A stretch of DNA of 64,000 nt from Sanderia malayensis (GCA_013076295.1 RQOL01000876.1:4030001-4094000); one strand, 5' to 3'. Shown: positions 1-12,399, numbered from the stretch's first letter. Program-made: numbers and translations. Notes: generated by a model from the sequence alone, not told the origin.

Positions 1-2800
1 CTATTCATATTTTGTGAATCCGGGCAATTTGGGCGCGTATATGCAAATTCTCTCATCATTGTGCCTCGTTTTGGAAACGCCAAACATGCAAGAGAGTCTT
101 GTCTGGTCTGGCATGCATATACAATAAGAGGAGAGAGTAAGCTTTTGAAGGATTTCAATAGAAACATGTGAGATATTTTACATTACTTAGTGCTTCCCAT
201 CCATGAACACAGAGGTCACTTTTGCAGACGGAAGGATGTATGATTATTCTGCTATATACATTTTAGTAATCACCGTTGTCCCAGGCGCATAAATTTTTGG
301 CGTGAGATTTGGTACTGTTGCATAAGTCTGTAAGATGTTCCATTGTCCAAATATACAGTTATATTGAACAAGCGTGTACACGTTCCCAGTGACACAGTGG
401 TTTTTGTGATTATTCCAAGGCGAGTTTTCTATCGATTTGACAAGGGGAAACAGATTTGAATATCGCATAGAAATAGGGACACAATGACTTTGTATAGGAG
501 ATGGCTTGAAAAAGTTATTTAATTAAATCTTGGCTTAAAAATGAGGGATTTAAAATGAAGATAAGTACTTATTATATTGGATGAACATGGCCTTAACCCT
601 GTTACTTTCCAACCTGCATTTTTGCTGGTAGATGTTTAAAGTCGTATACGATTATACCTCATTTATATAAGAAGTCGTTTTTGCTATAATATCGCGCATC
701 GGAGCTTCTCTTGAATTTCGGTATTTCATGTGACAACAGCTAACGTTAAATTGTTTGTAAACTTATCAATAGACAATATATGGTGGAATATGTAGTTTCT
801 GTGCCTGTCTGATTTGAATTGAAAAGAGTTAACCAGCTATATCAAATGCGATTTCGTAGCCATGACATCTTGTGTCCGTGATGGCAGTATGGTGGCTCAT
901 CTTCTTGTTATCTACCGTTGCTTTGAATTCTTTAGATAATGAGGCTTGTTATGCTGTGGGCTTTTCAATTTTCCAGCATTCCTGACTTATTATACGTCTT
1001 TTATCCCACGAGACTATGCGCAATATTGTTTTGTGTCTCGCGGATACGATCTCTGGTGTCCGCCATATTGAAAACCTGTTCATCTTGTGTTCTACTCAAA
1101 GAATATGATATTGTTCGATGAATAAAAACCATGATTATTTACTCAATAAAATAGCTTCACGTACATTTAAGAAAGTAAAATAGGATAGCATATCCAGGTT
1201 TACTCATTGTGTCTGTCAAACATGCAAGAGGTTTTCTAAGGCGCTTTTATTGTAAACAAACGTGACAGATATAATATAATGCAATCGTCCTTTTTGACTT
1301 TAAATAGTTGGATCGGGCATGTGGCTTGTTCCTTCGCTTTACTCGTGATGAGAATGATACGTGATAGATTTTAAACAGAATTTCGAGTAATCACCGCTTT
1401 TAATTGGTGATTTTTGCTCGTTTAAATCGCACAGAACAAGACCAGATTTATTTATTTACCGCAGCGGAATAGAATTCGCCTTGCGATCGTACTTTTCGCC
1501 ATGTACATTTTGTCGTAAAAACCATGTTAAAGCGGCACTCGCGGTTATAATTTGCACGCTGAATTGAAAAAGTTTGGATGTGATGATGATTGGTGTGTTT
1601 TTGAACGCGTCCTGTGTTGGGTTGAGTAGGTAAACAGAGCGAAATTCGTGTTTGATTTCATTTGACTTATTTTGCCGGCTGTAAAATCTTTGCTTGTTTG
1701 AAATCTTATTAAAACAGGGAGGCCGACAACTACAAGAAAGTTGTCATATAACAAGCACAGGAAAACAAGCAGATACGAAATCTCTGGAAATTCAAGAAAT
1801 TCGATATTGTAGATTCAGCAGTGTATTAGACAGACAGCCGTGTAGTTTGTAGTAGCAAGATTAATCATATAAAAAAACCACCCCTGGTACAACATTGCCG
1901 GCTTATTTTGCATGTTATTGTGGCAAGCGACTCAAATTCCCGAGGTGATAAAATCATCCACGGAGGTCTTCATTGCGCAGAGAGGCAATTTACTTGAAAA
2001 TTTCTACTTTTTATCACACTCCGTTTCTCCCTGAATAATACGTAGGCGGCTGGAACACGTGTTACCACCATCACAAGGAATCGGTAGCAGCTGTCAGATT
2101 TTAATATTTATTGAAATTGTCATAATGGACATCACCTACATGGTCCCCTCTCTTAATACTGTAATCTCCCCATGGCCCCCACTGGTCTCGTGTGTATGTG
2201 GCACAGATTAGTGGAGGAAACCTGTGGCAAATGTTTTATTTTTGTGTTAAAGTAGAGAGCAATTTCGTCGTCTTTTTAGCGGGGTGTTTAAAAAAATTGT
2301 ACACACAATGTATGTGTTAAATTCATCAAAAGGACTGTATTATTATTATTATTTTTTATTATTATCATCATCATCATAATTTTAATTGGAGTTGAGCTGA
2401 GTTTCTTTTGGTTGTTTGTTTGTTTGTGTTGTTTAGCCATGTGTTTTTCAAAATATACACAAATTGCAAAGCATTGCTATGTAACTGACAGCGTACATCT
2501 TGAATATGTTCTCAAAATGTTGGATCAATTATAACTTTAATTGGAGATTGTTTTAACAGTCCCAGAGGACGGTACATTTTTCTTGTTTAAAGCAGAAAGG
2601 ACGATATATTTGAGGCACTTAACTACTGCATATTAAATTAAGCTATCGAAGAAACAAGTCGAAGTCAGTGTTTTTATTAAGCTTTGGACTGGTTGTGCGT
2701 GTGAAATTATCCACCTCACACAACTTTTTCGTTTTTTTCTCGAAGAAAACATGTGCACAATGTGGACATGTCAGACCTGCCGCCATCTCCCTCTGGACGC
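1..2800. other. Gene-free upstream region of the Sox gene
   Basis: I see no coding exon here on either strand; the open frames are short, lack family similarity and have no plausible splice partners. It contains an octamer (ATGCAAAT at 41-48), a TTA/TCA microsatellite at about 2340-2380 and AT-rich filler. Given the Sox gene downstream it may hold distal regulatory DNA, but that is inference. Confidence 0.5.
2340..2380. repeat. TTA/TCA microsatellite
   Basis: An imperfect run of TTA units passes into TCA/TCATCA units. Simple sequence, no gene context. Confidence 0.8.
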
Positions 2801-2810
2801 CTTTGATTGG
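2801..2810 (+). promoter_or_regulatory. TCF/LEF-like site overlapping an inverted CCAAT box
   Basis: CTTTGATT matches the TCF/LEF core (CTTTGAT) and overlaps ATTGG, the reverse complement of CCAAT. It lies about 230 bp upstream of the TATA box of the Sox gene. Short motifs occur by chance, so the support is positional only. Confidence 0.35.
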
Positions 2811-2868
2811 CTGTTTGGGGTCACATGAATAATTTAGAAGAAATAATTTGCACTTTCTGGTTGGATTT

Positions 2869-2883
2869 CATTGTTATGCAAAT
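2869..2883 (+). promoter_or_regulatory. Composite SOX-POU element (CATTGTTATGCAAAT)
   Basis: The 15 bases are an exact match to the composite Sox2-Oct4 consensus of vertebrate stem-cell enhancers: a SOX half-site (CATTGTT) directly abutting a POU octamer (ATGCAAAT) with canonical spacing. It lies about 155 bp upstream of the TATA box and 710 bp upstream of the Sox start codon. In vertebrates Sox2 is autoregulated through such elements. Here occupancy by the neighbouring Sox product plus a POU factor is inferred from the position and perfect match. Confidence 0.6.
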
Positions 2884-3038
2884 CTACCTGTCACGGCTCG
2901 TGTTATTTCATTTTCCCGCCTGTCAGCATCACGCCTAAAAAAGGCGTGTGTATTTGTCCGGCAAAGAATATTACTCATTCTTGATTATTTCTGTGTGTCG
3001 TTTGGTCGCAAGAAGCCGAAAGCCGCCCTGCCGCAGTT

Positions 3039-3046
3039 TATATATA
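3039..3046 (+). promoter_or_regulatory. TATA box of the Sox gene
   Basis: TATATATA preceded by a GC-richer stretch, about 155 bp downstream of the SOX-POU element. A start site near 3065-3075 would give a 5'UTR exon ending at the GTAAGT donor at 3202. The TATA box is seen; the start site is inferred. Confidence 0.55.
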
Positions 3047-3201
3047 TTCGCTGTATCAAAGTTTGTTGAACGACGAGCTGATAACATATTGGATTATATC
3101 GGGACAGTAAAAATACTTTAAAGACCTAATTCTGCAGTCAATGAAGATTTCGTTTCAAGCAGTAACGAAGAGACCGTATACAACCACACCAAGCAAAGCA
3201 A

Positions 3202-3539
3202 GTAAGTGTCGCGAGGACAATTCGCTACAACATTGACGAAGACAACATTGTTATCGTTGTGTTGTGCTGGTCATTCTTTGATTTATAAAATCAAACAGAA
3301 CGCAGGCAGGTCAATAGTAGTCACCACTGTCAAAAAAATCTTCAACTCGGGAACAATTCATTTGATCACACAACTATTCAAGTTGAATACTTTAATTTCA
3401 CGCTATGCAGACAATAGCTGTTTGATCCTCGCTCTTGTCTTCGTGTGTGTATTGAATCTTCAGTCAACCACCATCGTCTATTGTCTTTTGCATTCACGTC
3501 GTATAAGCGAATAAGAGTGGACATTTTGTCTGTGTGCAG
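3202..3539 (+). other. Probable 5'UTR intron of the Sox gene
   Basis: A consensus donor (GTAAGT at 3202) pairs with a good pyrimidine-rich acceptor (TTTTGTCTGTGTGCAG ending at 3539). The 338-nt segment has several upstream ATGs and no coding similarity, so removing it would clean the leader of the Sox mRNA. It depends on transcript evidence. Confidence 0.45.
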
Positions 3540-3592
3540 TTGTTGATCGCATCGCGGCCAAGTTGAATTACGTCGAACTCGAAATCACAGCC

Positions 3593-4606
3593 ATGGGAAA
3601 AACAGAAACATCAACTGCTGATACTAATTCGCACATTAAGCGACCAATGAATGCCTTTATGGTCTGGTCGAGGGGCATGAGAAGGAAGATGGCACAGGAG
3701 AATCCTCGCATGCACAATTCAGAAATTTCAAAACGCCTCGGTACGATTTGGAAAGGCATGAGTGAACAAGAGAAGAAACCGTTTATCGATGAGTCGAAGC
3801 GACTGCAAGCTGTTCACATACAAGAGCATCCCGATTACAAGTACAAGCCAAAGCGTCGAAAACCAAAACAGATAAAGAAGGACATTCTATATCCTTCATA
3901 TCCGAATGCAATGAACCCGGCCATAATGGGTATGGATGGCAAGTTTCCTGGCGCGATGGCACAGCTTCCGCAAGGAATGAATTTCGGCATGTCACACAAC
4001 GGAATGCAGTCCGGCGAAGCAATGTACACGAAACTCAACCAAGCCGGCAACCCATTCCACCCATCAATGGCACCGGGCTACCCAGTCATATACCCGAATT
4101 TCAACATGGGCAACATGAACATGTCGCCGCAAACAGCCAGCACGTCGCCCAACCCGATATCCAGCCAGAGGTATCCCGCCAACACGATGGCATCGGCAGC
4201 AACTGAGTCGTCCGCGCACAACTATCGCAGTGATTACATGAATGGCGGTGGAGGGGGCGCCGCTACCGCTGCCAAGCATTACAATTACCCCGGCCAACAG
4301 CAGAGCCCCTACTCAAGTCCTACCATGCATCAGCAACAACAAGCCCCCCAACAGCAACAGACATCCTCGCAACTGCGCTACCCATCGGCTGAGGATCAGC
4401 AAAGGTCTGTCATATCATCAACAGAGCCAACAGTGTGCAAGGCAAGTCAGAATATCGGTGGAAACACGACCACGTCCAGCTATGCAATGCCTTCGGAAAA
4501 CATGCATTCAACATCTGGTAGTGGTGGTGCTGGTACTGGTGGTAGAGTTTGGCAGCCACAACAGGATGTATCAAGGCAAGTTGCCTATGTACCTGTACTG
4601 CTTTGA
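3593..4606 (+). CDS. SoxB-like HMG-box transcription factor, single coding exon
   Basis: A 337-residue DNA-binding transcription factor. The HMG box spans about residues 14-86 and contains the Sox signature RPMNAFMVW, the SoxB-type run RRKMAQEN and the conserved end HPDYKYKP followed by a basic KRRKPK tail. Downstream is a Met/Asn/Gly/Pro-rich, then Gln- and Gly-rich low-complexity transactivation region. The ATG at 3593 sits in a strong context (GCCATGG); an upstream in-frame TTG is not a start. A single coding exon is usual for SoxB genes. The family binds ATTGTT-like sites in the minor groove, often with POU partners, and controls neural and stem-cell fate. HMG helix 3 is divergent ([13 protein letters not shown] against the usual GAEWKLLSEAEKR), so membership of the B group is likely but subgroup B1 or B2 is not decided. 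Confidence 0.93.
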   Translation: MGKTETSTADTNSHIKRPMNAFMVWSRGMRRKMAQENPRMHNSEISKRLGTIWKGMSEQEKKPFIDESKRLQAVHIQEHPDYKYKPKRRKPKQIKKDILYPSYPNAMNPAIMGMDGKFPGAMAQLPQGMNFGMSHNGMQSGEAMYTKLNQAGNPFHPSMAPGYPVIYPNFNMGNMNMSPQTASTSPNPISSQRYPANTMASAATESSAHNYRSDYMNGGGGGAATAAKHYNYPGQQQSPYSSPTMHQQQQAPQQQQTSSQLRYPSAEDQQRSVISSTEPTVCKASQNIGGNTTTSSYAMPSENMHSTSGSGGAGTGGRVWQPQQDVSRQVAYVPVLL

Positions 4607-6610
4607 GCATTTTTTACAGTTGTTGACGAACGACAGTTTTGTTTCTTATCGTTATTTTTATTTGCTTTTACGTTTTTAGTAGCTATTGTTAATTTCGGTA
4701 ACTCGTCTACCGATCCGCAGCCCCTTGTGCCTGGCCTGGCATTGTCGTGACTGTATCAATACATGCATACCACAACTGATCCATCTATGCATTGTAAACG
4801 AAGACAGACAGACTGTTTTTGTCTTGGTGCTTACTTGTGGAGGCACGAGAGTGAAGTGTCGATGAATTGTTTTGTCTTACAAGAGGGTAATTGAAGAGAC
4901 ACTTTTTTAAATTTATAGTGACGATATAGTCAAGTAACTTTCATGCTTCTTTTAATAGCTTTACGCATAAAATCGAGTGGCAGTTGCACAGCCATATTAC
5001 TACTAATTATGTAAGTGGTACAGTTGTAGTTACAAGTTTCAACAGTCTCGTAGGCTCGCAAACTTTCGTGGCTAATCCTGTCTGTATTGTTGATATTCTT
5101 GGAAGGGCATTAGAAATCTGTTTGGTTAAGTGTTATCATTAATGAATCAACCACAAGTGTACAGCAACCGATTAAAATCAAGCCTTTTATGCCAAAGTAC
5201 ATCAGACTTTTATTCTGTGTACATAAAAGCAACAATGCAAAACATAATGGAATGTGCTGCCTGCTTTATTAGTTGTTCAACATTAGCTGGCTTGTTATAT
5301 TGTTAGCACAGGACCCGTGTGGCATGCAACAATCTCGGCTTCAGTTGTGTTTGCTAATTATTTCCTCAGAACGTCATCAATGTTACATTTGAAGCTGTTT
5401 GTCAACTCGGGGGTTTATAAGCCAATTTATTGCATGCCAATTTTGAAGCAGTTCTGTGCAGTTAGTAGAAGGCAATGATTTACTGGTGCACCTTGCTCAC
5501 CCAGATGCTCTCTGGAGTTGACCATGTTGGAAAATTAACAACAAAGACAGCTGAGGCATACACGTAGTCACACGCCTTTCTCTGTAATTAGACGAGAGTA
5601 ATCATCTTCAAGTGTTGCATTTGAATCATTACATGTGCATAGTTGTCTGCTGTTTTCACAATGCGTTTTACGTGCTTGCTTGTAGCCTTGCTCGCTGCCC
5701 AGCAGATAGATATTTTCATGAATCTTATGGCAGATAACATGAATAGCTAGTTGTTGTTGTTACCTCCATCAGACAGTAGTTTGTTTTTTTTGTTATTTTG
5801 ATAAGGTTTTTTACGGGCAAACAAAACGGGGTTCGTATATATGTTTTGATTTGACTGATGGTAGCTATATATCGCATCGATCACTTGTGTATCGAGGATA
5901 TAAAATGATGTATGTTTTTTTGTAAATATGCAATCTTTTCTGATGTAATATCATCATAATTATCATCATCATTATCATCGTGATCTTTTACAAAGTAAAT
6001 ACTTCTGCCTAACGTCATTGATATCACCATGTACTATAAAGGATGAGCCTAACGAATATCGTGTATTTATAAGCTCGTGTGTTATATCGTGTATTTGTAC
6101 GTGTATTTAAACACGATAGACTTAACATGCGCTTTGGCTGTATAAGAACTTATATGTGTAATAGATTGGTTAGTTTTGAATTCTGTAGTCAATTTATCTT
6201 GTTTCTTCTGCAATCTGCTACCCAACAAGTGCAAGGAATATATTGCTACTGCGTGCGTGCTAAAACAAGTTCTTGTTGTGTTTATGACTCGAAAAATTCA
6301 GGATAACATGGCATTGTGCAATATATTGAAATGTGGTATGGTGAAATGCAGTGTGCATTTTTATCAGAACAACGTAAGAAACAAGGCATGATGAGATTCA
6401 ACAAAACCCAACAAATGGAATATACAAGCAATAATTTAAAAATAACAGAATGTGGCAACAGAACGAAAGAAAACTAACACAAATAAGAAACAATATAAGA
6501 AACAATATAAGAAAAACTTGGGGCTTAAATGAAGTGGGAAATTAAGAAACGTCAGGTTGAAACTGGAGCCAATTGTTTTTATATAATAGAAAGATGTTTA
6601 ATAAAGTATA
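4607..6610 (+). other. Probable long 3'UTR and downstream region of the Sox gene
   Basis: No coding exon is visible. The stretch has AT-rich, UTR-like composition, an ATC/ATT microsatellite at about 5949-5983, a Pumilio-type element (TGTAAATA, 5921-5928) and the first clear AATAAA downstream of the stop near 6599. The end of the transcript is not defined. Confidence 0.4.
5921..5928 (+). promoter_or_regulatory. Pumilio recognition element in the Sox 3'UTR
   Basis: TGTAAATA matches the PUF-family RNA consensus UGUANAUA on the sense strand, 1.3 kb after the stop codon. PUF proteins repress stem-cell and germline mRNAs. It matters only if the transcript extends this far. Confidence 0.3.
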
Positions 6611-9600
6611 TTATGGTATATAGTATAGTATGGTGTCTGTTAAACAGACTTTGTTCTTGTTACTGATTGCCTTTCTGTTGCGTGTCATTTGTCTTTCCTT
6701 TTTTATTCAGACATCATTTATTCATTAATTTCCTCTTGCAAAGCAGTTCTTTATCAGTTTTGCATCCTGCTATTATCACGCTAGACTGTTGATTTTATGC
6801 TTTGAGCGTGTTTCTGCGACATTTTCACTCACATATATTTATATTATTATTATTATTAATCATAAATATGCGACATTTTCGTGCATTCGTTTTATCCTAA
6901 TCTCAAGTTAATTAATCGTTGGATTTGTTGTGAGAAGAAATCGAATTCTGCTACTTGAAAATGTTTCTAGGCGAATTTTTAATGTGCGATTAGAGGAAAA
7001 GTCATGGCGAAGACAGGTACATATCCACACGATTTGCGAAAATAAAATCATCATTAGATGAAATTGAATCAATTAAAACCGAAGTTGGTGGATTTAGATT
7101 GAATTAATTAGGAATCAGAAAATTTAATATGCTTCTGCACGAGTTTATTTCGGCTCATTCTCCATGCCGATGAAAACGTTTTGTGTTTAGACAGGAAAAC
7201 TCTTATAAATATTTTGTTGCTATGCATTTACAATGCAGTCCTAATGCACTAAGTTGTCGTCCACGTTACCTCTTGTTTACTATAAAACAAGTGGGAAGAG
7301 TTGAACAGTGATTTCTCGAGTCAGCCCATTCATTTCACAACCACACTTATCCAAAGTCAGTGTGTACAAATGCTGTTTGCTATCTGGGTAAACATTCACT
7401 CTTTTGAGGGTACATTGGGCCGCGTATTTGAAAATCCCATCCTATTTATTTATAGTTATGTCAGCTTTTTGACACTGTGTTTGCTATTCCCTTTAAAGAT
7501 TCCACGGAGTTTTCCGCCTTTTCGACATTCAGATATAATCGTTTTCGAGACACTGTCACCCTTGCTAATTGTCTCGCTGATCTTGGCCTCCTTACATGTT
7601 GATAGGCGTCTATTATCGTGTACAAATGTGGATGGTATAACGCCCCGTGGCTCTTGTTAGCCTTTGGGAAAGTTCGAAGTTATTTCATGTAGGATATTTG
7701 TTGACCTACGTCTAATCCAAGTTGGGCTTTACTTTGTAATATTATCCAAATTAGTTGGGGAATTAGATCGGTGTAATGCTCAGATCGGGGTGCAACGTGC
7801 TTTGTCCCTCTTCGGAAAACCACTTTTGATCTTTGAAACGAGATCTCTGATCTCTGAGAATGAGATCTCTGATCCCAGGAGGAGATTTTGCAGGAACAAC
7901 AATATTTTCGAGAATTTTAGCGGGGTCAACAGTATTTTTCGAGCGCCAACGACTGGCACATCGGTCGTGTGTTTTCGCGTGTAATTTGATGGAAATCAGC
8001 TGAGGAAATTAAATTTAGAAAATTCGCATCTCCTTTGCGGGTGTTCTTTGCTCGGGCCCGCTTCTTGAGAAAATCCTTGGCGCTATTGGTTTTGTCGAGT
8101 TTTGTGAAACAGAATAGCAAATCGAAAGCAGCAGTTTTTGATCTTAATATGATGTTGCACAAGAATATGAATCTAGTATTATGATGTATATAGGATGAAC
8201 ACACTGTTGGCTTTGCGTGTGTTATAGCTAAGCCGCGAACGCATGAAAATCAATATGAAAGGCATGTCGGACCAGCCTCGTTCCTGTCAATATTGTTTGA
8301 CGCATAAGCGCGCGCTATCTTTCCAAATTTAGTTTGCTTCTCTCGATTAAATAGCGGTGAGGAAATCACAAAAGGATTGAAAACTTAACAAAAGCACACA
8401 CAGGGATTTATTTGATCTGCAGCGAAAAAGAAAATGCTCGCCTTGTTTTATTGTGCCATGCTTTTGAGGCGATTCTCCCAAGGATGTTGTTCTTACTCAA
8501 CATGTAACCGCCATTTCTTTACAATTTGAATAAATTGAACTATGTCGTGTTTTGAAATGTTCAGTTAAGGCAATTTCAATGGCCTTTCTTTCTGACTAAC
8601 CAACCAGTTAAAGGCTCAAACCAAAATATCGCTGAAATTGAATGAAGCTCATTCTTAATCACAGTCGACCGATAATTTCAATGAGCAAAACTCGATATTA
8701 GTAATATTCCCTGCTGCATCCGAATATCTTTGAATAATTTAACTGAAGTAATCACAATCCGTTATGAAAAATAAAATCGGCAAGATTTCTTCAACGATTT
8801 TCCATTCTTGCATCGTGCTCTTAGCCAGCCATTCGAAGGCTAATTTGTGAGTGCATTTTAGCACGCCCCCGCAGTGGTTATGGGTCTTATCTTTATTTTG
8901 ACTGTTTTTTCTACGCTACCCCGCATCACCCAACACAAATGAACACCGTGTGAGGTGCACAATAGCGCTGTTTACCTCAAGCAGTGTCATTGTAATTGCA
9001 GATTAGATGGAAAATGCTCTTTCAATTTCTCCATACAAATTTTAAAACAAGGCATTTGTATAGGCCTTTGTCTGATTTGTCTCCACATAAAATTTTTAAT
9101 TGATTTTGCGTATGTTTTTCACCCCTTAACTATAAGCGTATTTGAATCGTATTCTTTGGCCGTATTACCACCTTCAATATTTTCTAAGACAACTCGAGAA
9201 ACACGCACCATTCTATACAGTTAATTGCAATGTACAATAATTCTGACATTTGATAAAAGCAATATATATGTCAGACAACTCTTGTTCTTTTCAGTTGTGC
9301 CAAAGTTATTAACCACATTGAAGCTGGCTGGGTCTTTGTATACTTTACTATGGGATTTGATTCACGAGTTAGTCTTTAATGATGTCATTCCAAGTAGCCC
9401 AAGAATAAGATTAAGAAGATCACTGAGTGGGCTGGGTACTATTTCCGCATTCCTATAAAATGGATGATTAATTTTTTGGAAAGCGTCGTTAATATCGACA
9501 AATTTATGTCCTTCGGGGTGAATAGATCTATAGCTAAGTCGTTGTGTGTATTATCTCAATCACTTCCATTCTCCCAACTGCTGCAGAAAAACGTTTGATT

Positions 9601-10050
9601 GTCTGAAGTGACGTCATTTTAAGCGGTTAGCATGAAACTTTGTGCACACAAGTTTTTGTGTTGTTGTTGTTGTTGTTGATTGTGATAGTAACAAGTTGAT
9701 GTCGTTGCGTTGTAGATCCATCGGCTTGGGCTTGCAATGATGTCACAAAATCCAACTGGCCGGAAGACAATTAAATGCGAAGGTTAATGATGCTAACATT
9801 TTCAAATAATTTAATAAGATGGTGATTGACATTTAGAAAATTGCAATGTATTATTGCGATATATAGGTATTTCAAATTATGTCGAATTATTATGTTGTCT
9901 GTTTTATTTTAGATTGTTGGTTGATGAAGAATGAAGGTTGTTGAAAGAACGAAGAAGGAAGAATAGAACATTGTTAATTTTATTAGAGACAATTTTGTTT
10001 TTTCTTCTTAATATTAACAGTTGTATCGTTTTTTTGTAGATTTCGTAACT
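6611..10050. other. Intergenic, no gene recognised
   Basis: Frames of 70-120 codons between 7301 and 9458 show no domain, signal peptide or splice pattern that I can support. A GTT microsatellite lies at about 9658-9680. Nothing else is evident. Confidence 0.45.
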
Positions 10051-10165
10051 GTAAGCACTCGGCCCTGTCCGTTGTGCCATTCCCTGGTCCTGTGGAGTTG
10101 CTGCTGGTCCACCTTGCTGCGTCATATGGTCTTTATGGCTCATGGTTCTCGATTCTGGTTCAACC
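10050..10165 (+). repeat. Diverged repeat copy A, inverted relative to 12150-12262
   Basis: This GC-richer stretch (core TGCTGCTGG, CACCTTGCT, CATATG) aligns over about 110 bp with the reverse complement of 12150-12262, with substitutions and small indels. It is an interspersed repeat present twice in opposite orientation, about 2.2 kb apart; the family is not recognised. Confidence 0.6.
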
Positions 10166-10744
10166 TTGTTGTCATGTTCTTGAGCTGCGACATCTATTCA
10201 AAAGGGTGAGAAAATGTACTTGTCTATATTATGTTACTCTTTCACAATGTTCTCATGTAACATGAATATCCAAGTTTTAAAAAATATAAGGCTTGGGCTA
10301 AAAGTTGTGAAGCTGTTGCTTTTCTTCATGTTTGAGAGTATTTCTCGAGGAGGAAGAGAATTGTGATCTATTTACATCTAAAACTAGGAGATATATTAAG
10401 CATTGTACGCGTCATCGTAGTTGAAGCCTGGGTCGCTGAATTTGATATCGGTCTGCTCTGACATCATTTACGCAAAAATGTTTGTACATTGAACCCTTAC
10501 CCTGGTTTCCAAAGTAGGCTACAACTCACCCATTTAAACGATGTTCTTTGTGCTTTATTAGGACATTTTAAACTTCTCAGATTTCGGATTAGGTAGAATA
10601 TTATTTGTTAATTTATTTTTCTGGACTATAGCTATAGATGTAGCCAGTAGCTAGTTATAGTCATGATGGATGTAATGTAAAAGTTCCCTAATTTAGAAGA
10701 TTTATTATTTACAGTCACAGTATCATCTATGGAGATGAGAACTC

Positions 10745-11275
10745 TTAGAAGTAGAATAGTGGTAGTTGAAGCAAAATACAGGCAGTGGAATCAGAACAGA
10801 GGTAGTAGTAGCAGAATATGGGTAGTAAGACAGAGTGGATGCAGGTAGATGGCAACAGAATGCAAAATACACAGATTAGAAGCGGAATAGAGGTAGTACA
10901 AACAGAGCTGAAGCAGTAGAAACATAATGCAAGCAGTATAGAAGCAGAGTGGGGGTAGTAGTGGAAGAATAGGGGGTAATAAAGCAAAATAGGGGTAGTA
11001 AGACTGAATGGATGCAGTGGAAGCTAAATACAGATAGTAGTAACAGAATGCAAAATACACACATTAGAAGCGGAATAGAGGTAGTAGAAAAAGAGTGCAA
11101 GTATAGAAGCAGAATAGGGGTAATAATGGCAGAATAGGGGTAGTAAAACAGAGTAGGGGTAGTAAGACTGATTGGATGCAGTGGGAACAGAATTGAAGCA
11201 GAATACACGTGGTAGAACAGAATTGAGGTAGTAGAAGCGGGATAGAGTCAGGAGAAGAAGAATACAAGTGGTTGC
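10745..11275. repeat. Degenerate minisatellite
   Basis: About 530 bp consists of imperfect tandem units built from GTAGTA, GAAGCAGAATA and GGGGTAGTA, with phase changes between units. On the minus strand it stays open in several frames as Tyr/Leu/Ser/Ile-rich peptides, which is a by-product of the repeat and not a gene. It lies between the two inverted copies at 10.05 and 12.15 kb. Confidence 0.8.
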
Positions 11276-12149
11276 CTGTGTTCCTCTTGGTTGTCTGGTC
11301 TGTATTATTTTCTAGATTTGAAAGTAATTTTTTTAGTTAGTATTTTTATAGTTTTTAGATATAAAATAAAAGAAGTAGGGGCTATTTCTTTTATTTTATT
11401 TGCATGAGCTGTTGTAAATTTATAGTTCTTTAAGTAATATGTTTTTTGGTATACCATGCTATTACTTTTTCCACCTTTTTCAACTCATTTTTTGTCTCTC
11501 TTATTATCCGAAAGATAGATAGTGTTAGTCATAGTAATGCTTCTTTTGTCCATGAGAAATAGTTCCAGGAATCGGATAATCTTAAGTCACTTTCTCTTGC
11601 TTTGTTAATTGATAGAATCTTTAGAATAGTTCTTAGAATCTTTTCCTTTTGTTAGATTCAATATCATCATTTTTATGATTTACATTTCGTAAGCATTTTT
11701 GTTTTTTATTTGCACAAAGAATTTAGTTTGTTTGACGTGGGCTATTTCGTCTCAATTGGGCTAAAATCTAATGTGGTCCTCGCTTTTGTGTTGTGATGCT
11801 CAGCCATTCGTCTGATCAGATAATGATGATACGGCCTGGGGGGTGTAGTAAATGCAATGACGCTATGGCCTACGGGGGGCAATGCTTAATAATCTCATGA
11901 ATAATTTGAGGCTTAGGAACGTTTGGCTAAAATGTGAATGGGTTGCGTTCTCGGAATTTGAGAGTTATGCTCAAGGACTTGTTGAATTGTAACATGCCTC
12001 ACGGCCAGTTTTTTATAGCTTTATTTCGGAATAATAAACTTGGATATAGATTGTGACAATGGTGCATTGTAATTGAGTAACATGGTATGGACACGTCATT
12101 TTCTCATCACTTTTGAATTAGAATCGTATTACTCATAAGCGTGATAACT

Positions 12150-12262
12150 TGACTGGACTGGAAGAGGGGCCATGAGTACATGAGATCATATGGCAAAGCA
12201 AGGTGGCCAGCAGCACTTCACAGGGCGGGGTTTGGCATGGCGGACATGGCCGAGACCCTATA
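12150..12262 (-). repeat. Diverged repeat copy B
   Basis: The reverse complement aligns with 10050-10165. It is followed by two adjacent hairpins at 12323-12346 and 12354-12396. The block could be the end of a degraded transposon, but I see no transposase fragment. Confidence 0.6.
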
Positions 12263-12322
12263 AATTTTTGTCTTACTTCCTCCCACCTTTTACGGAACAG
12301 AGCGTCCGGAACAAACCAGCGA

Positions 12323-12396
12323 CCGTAGGGGCTGGGTACCCTACGGCCATATACTGCAGCAATTATAGGGGTCATAGCCTCCTATAATTGCTGCAG
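12323..12396. repeat. Two adjacent perfect hairpins
   Basis: The first has 8-bp arms CCGTAGGG/CCCTACGG (12323-12330 and 12339-12346). The second has 16-bp perfect arms beginning CTGCAGCAATTA (12354-12369 and 12381-12396) around an 11-nt loop. They are not followed by T-runs and are not in a gene. Confidence 0.75.
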
Positions 12397-12399
12397 TTT

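Noticed and set aside
3563..3592. In-frame upstream extension of Sox from a TTG
   Set aside because: A eukaryotic start is expected at the ATG at 3593, which has a near-perfect context.
4242..4679. 145-codon open frame inside the Sox gene
   Set aside because: It is the shadow of the low-complexity Gln/Gly/Pro-rich region in another frame; no domain and no start context.
7301..7984. Two consecutive frames of 119 and 106 codons
   Set aside because: No recognisable domain, poor start contexts, no splice pattern linking them; consistent with chance in AT-rich DNA.
10745..11267. Minus-strand frames rich in Tyr, Leu, Ser and Ile
   Set aside because: Produced by the minisatellite; the same repeat is open in several frames.
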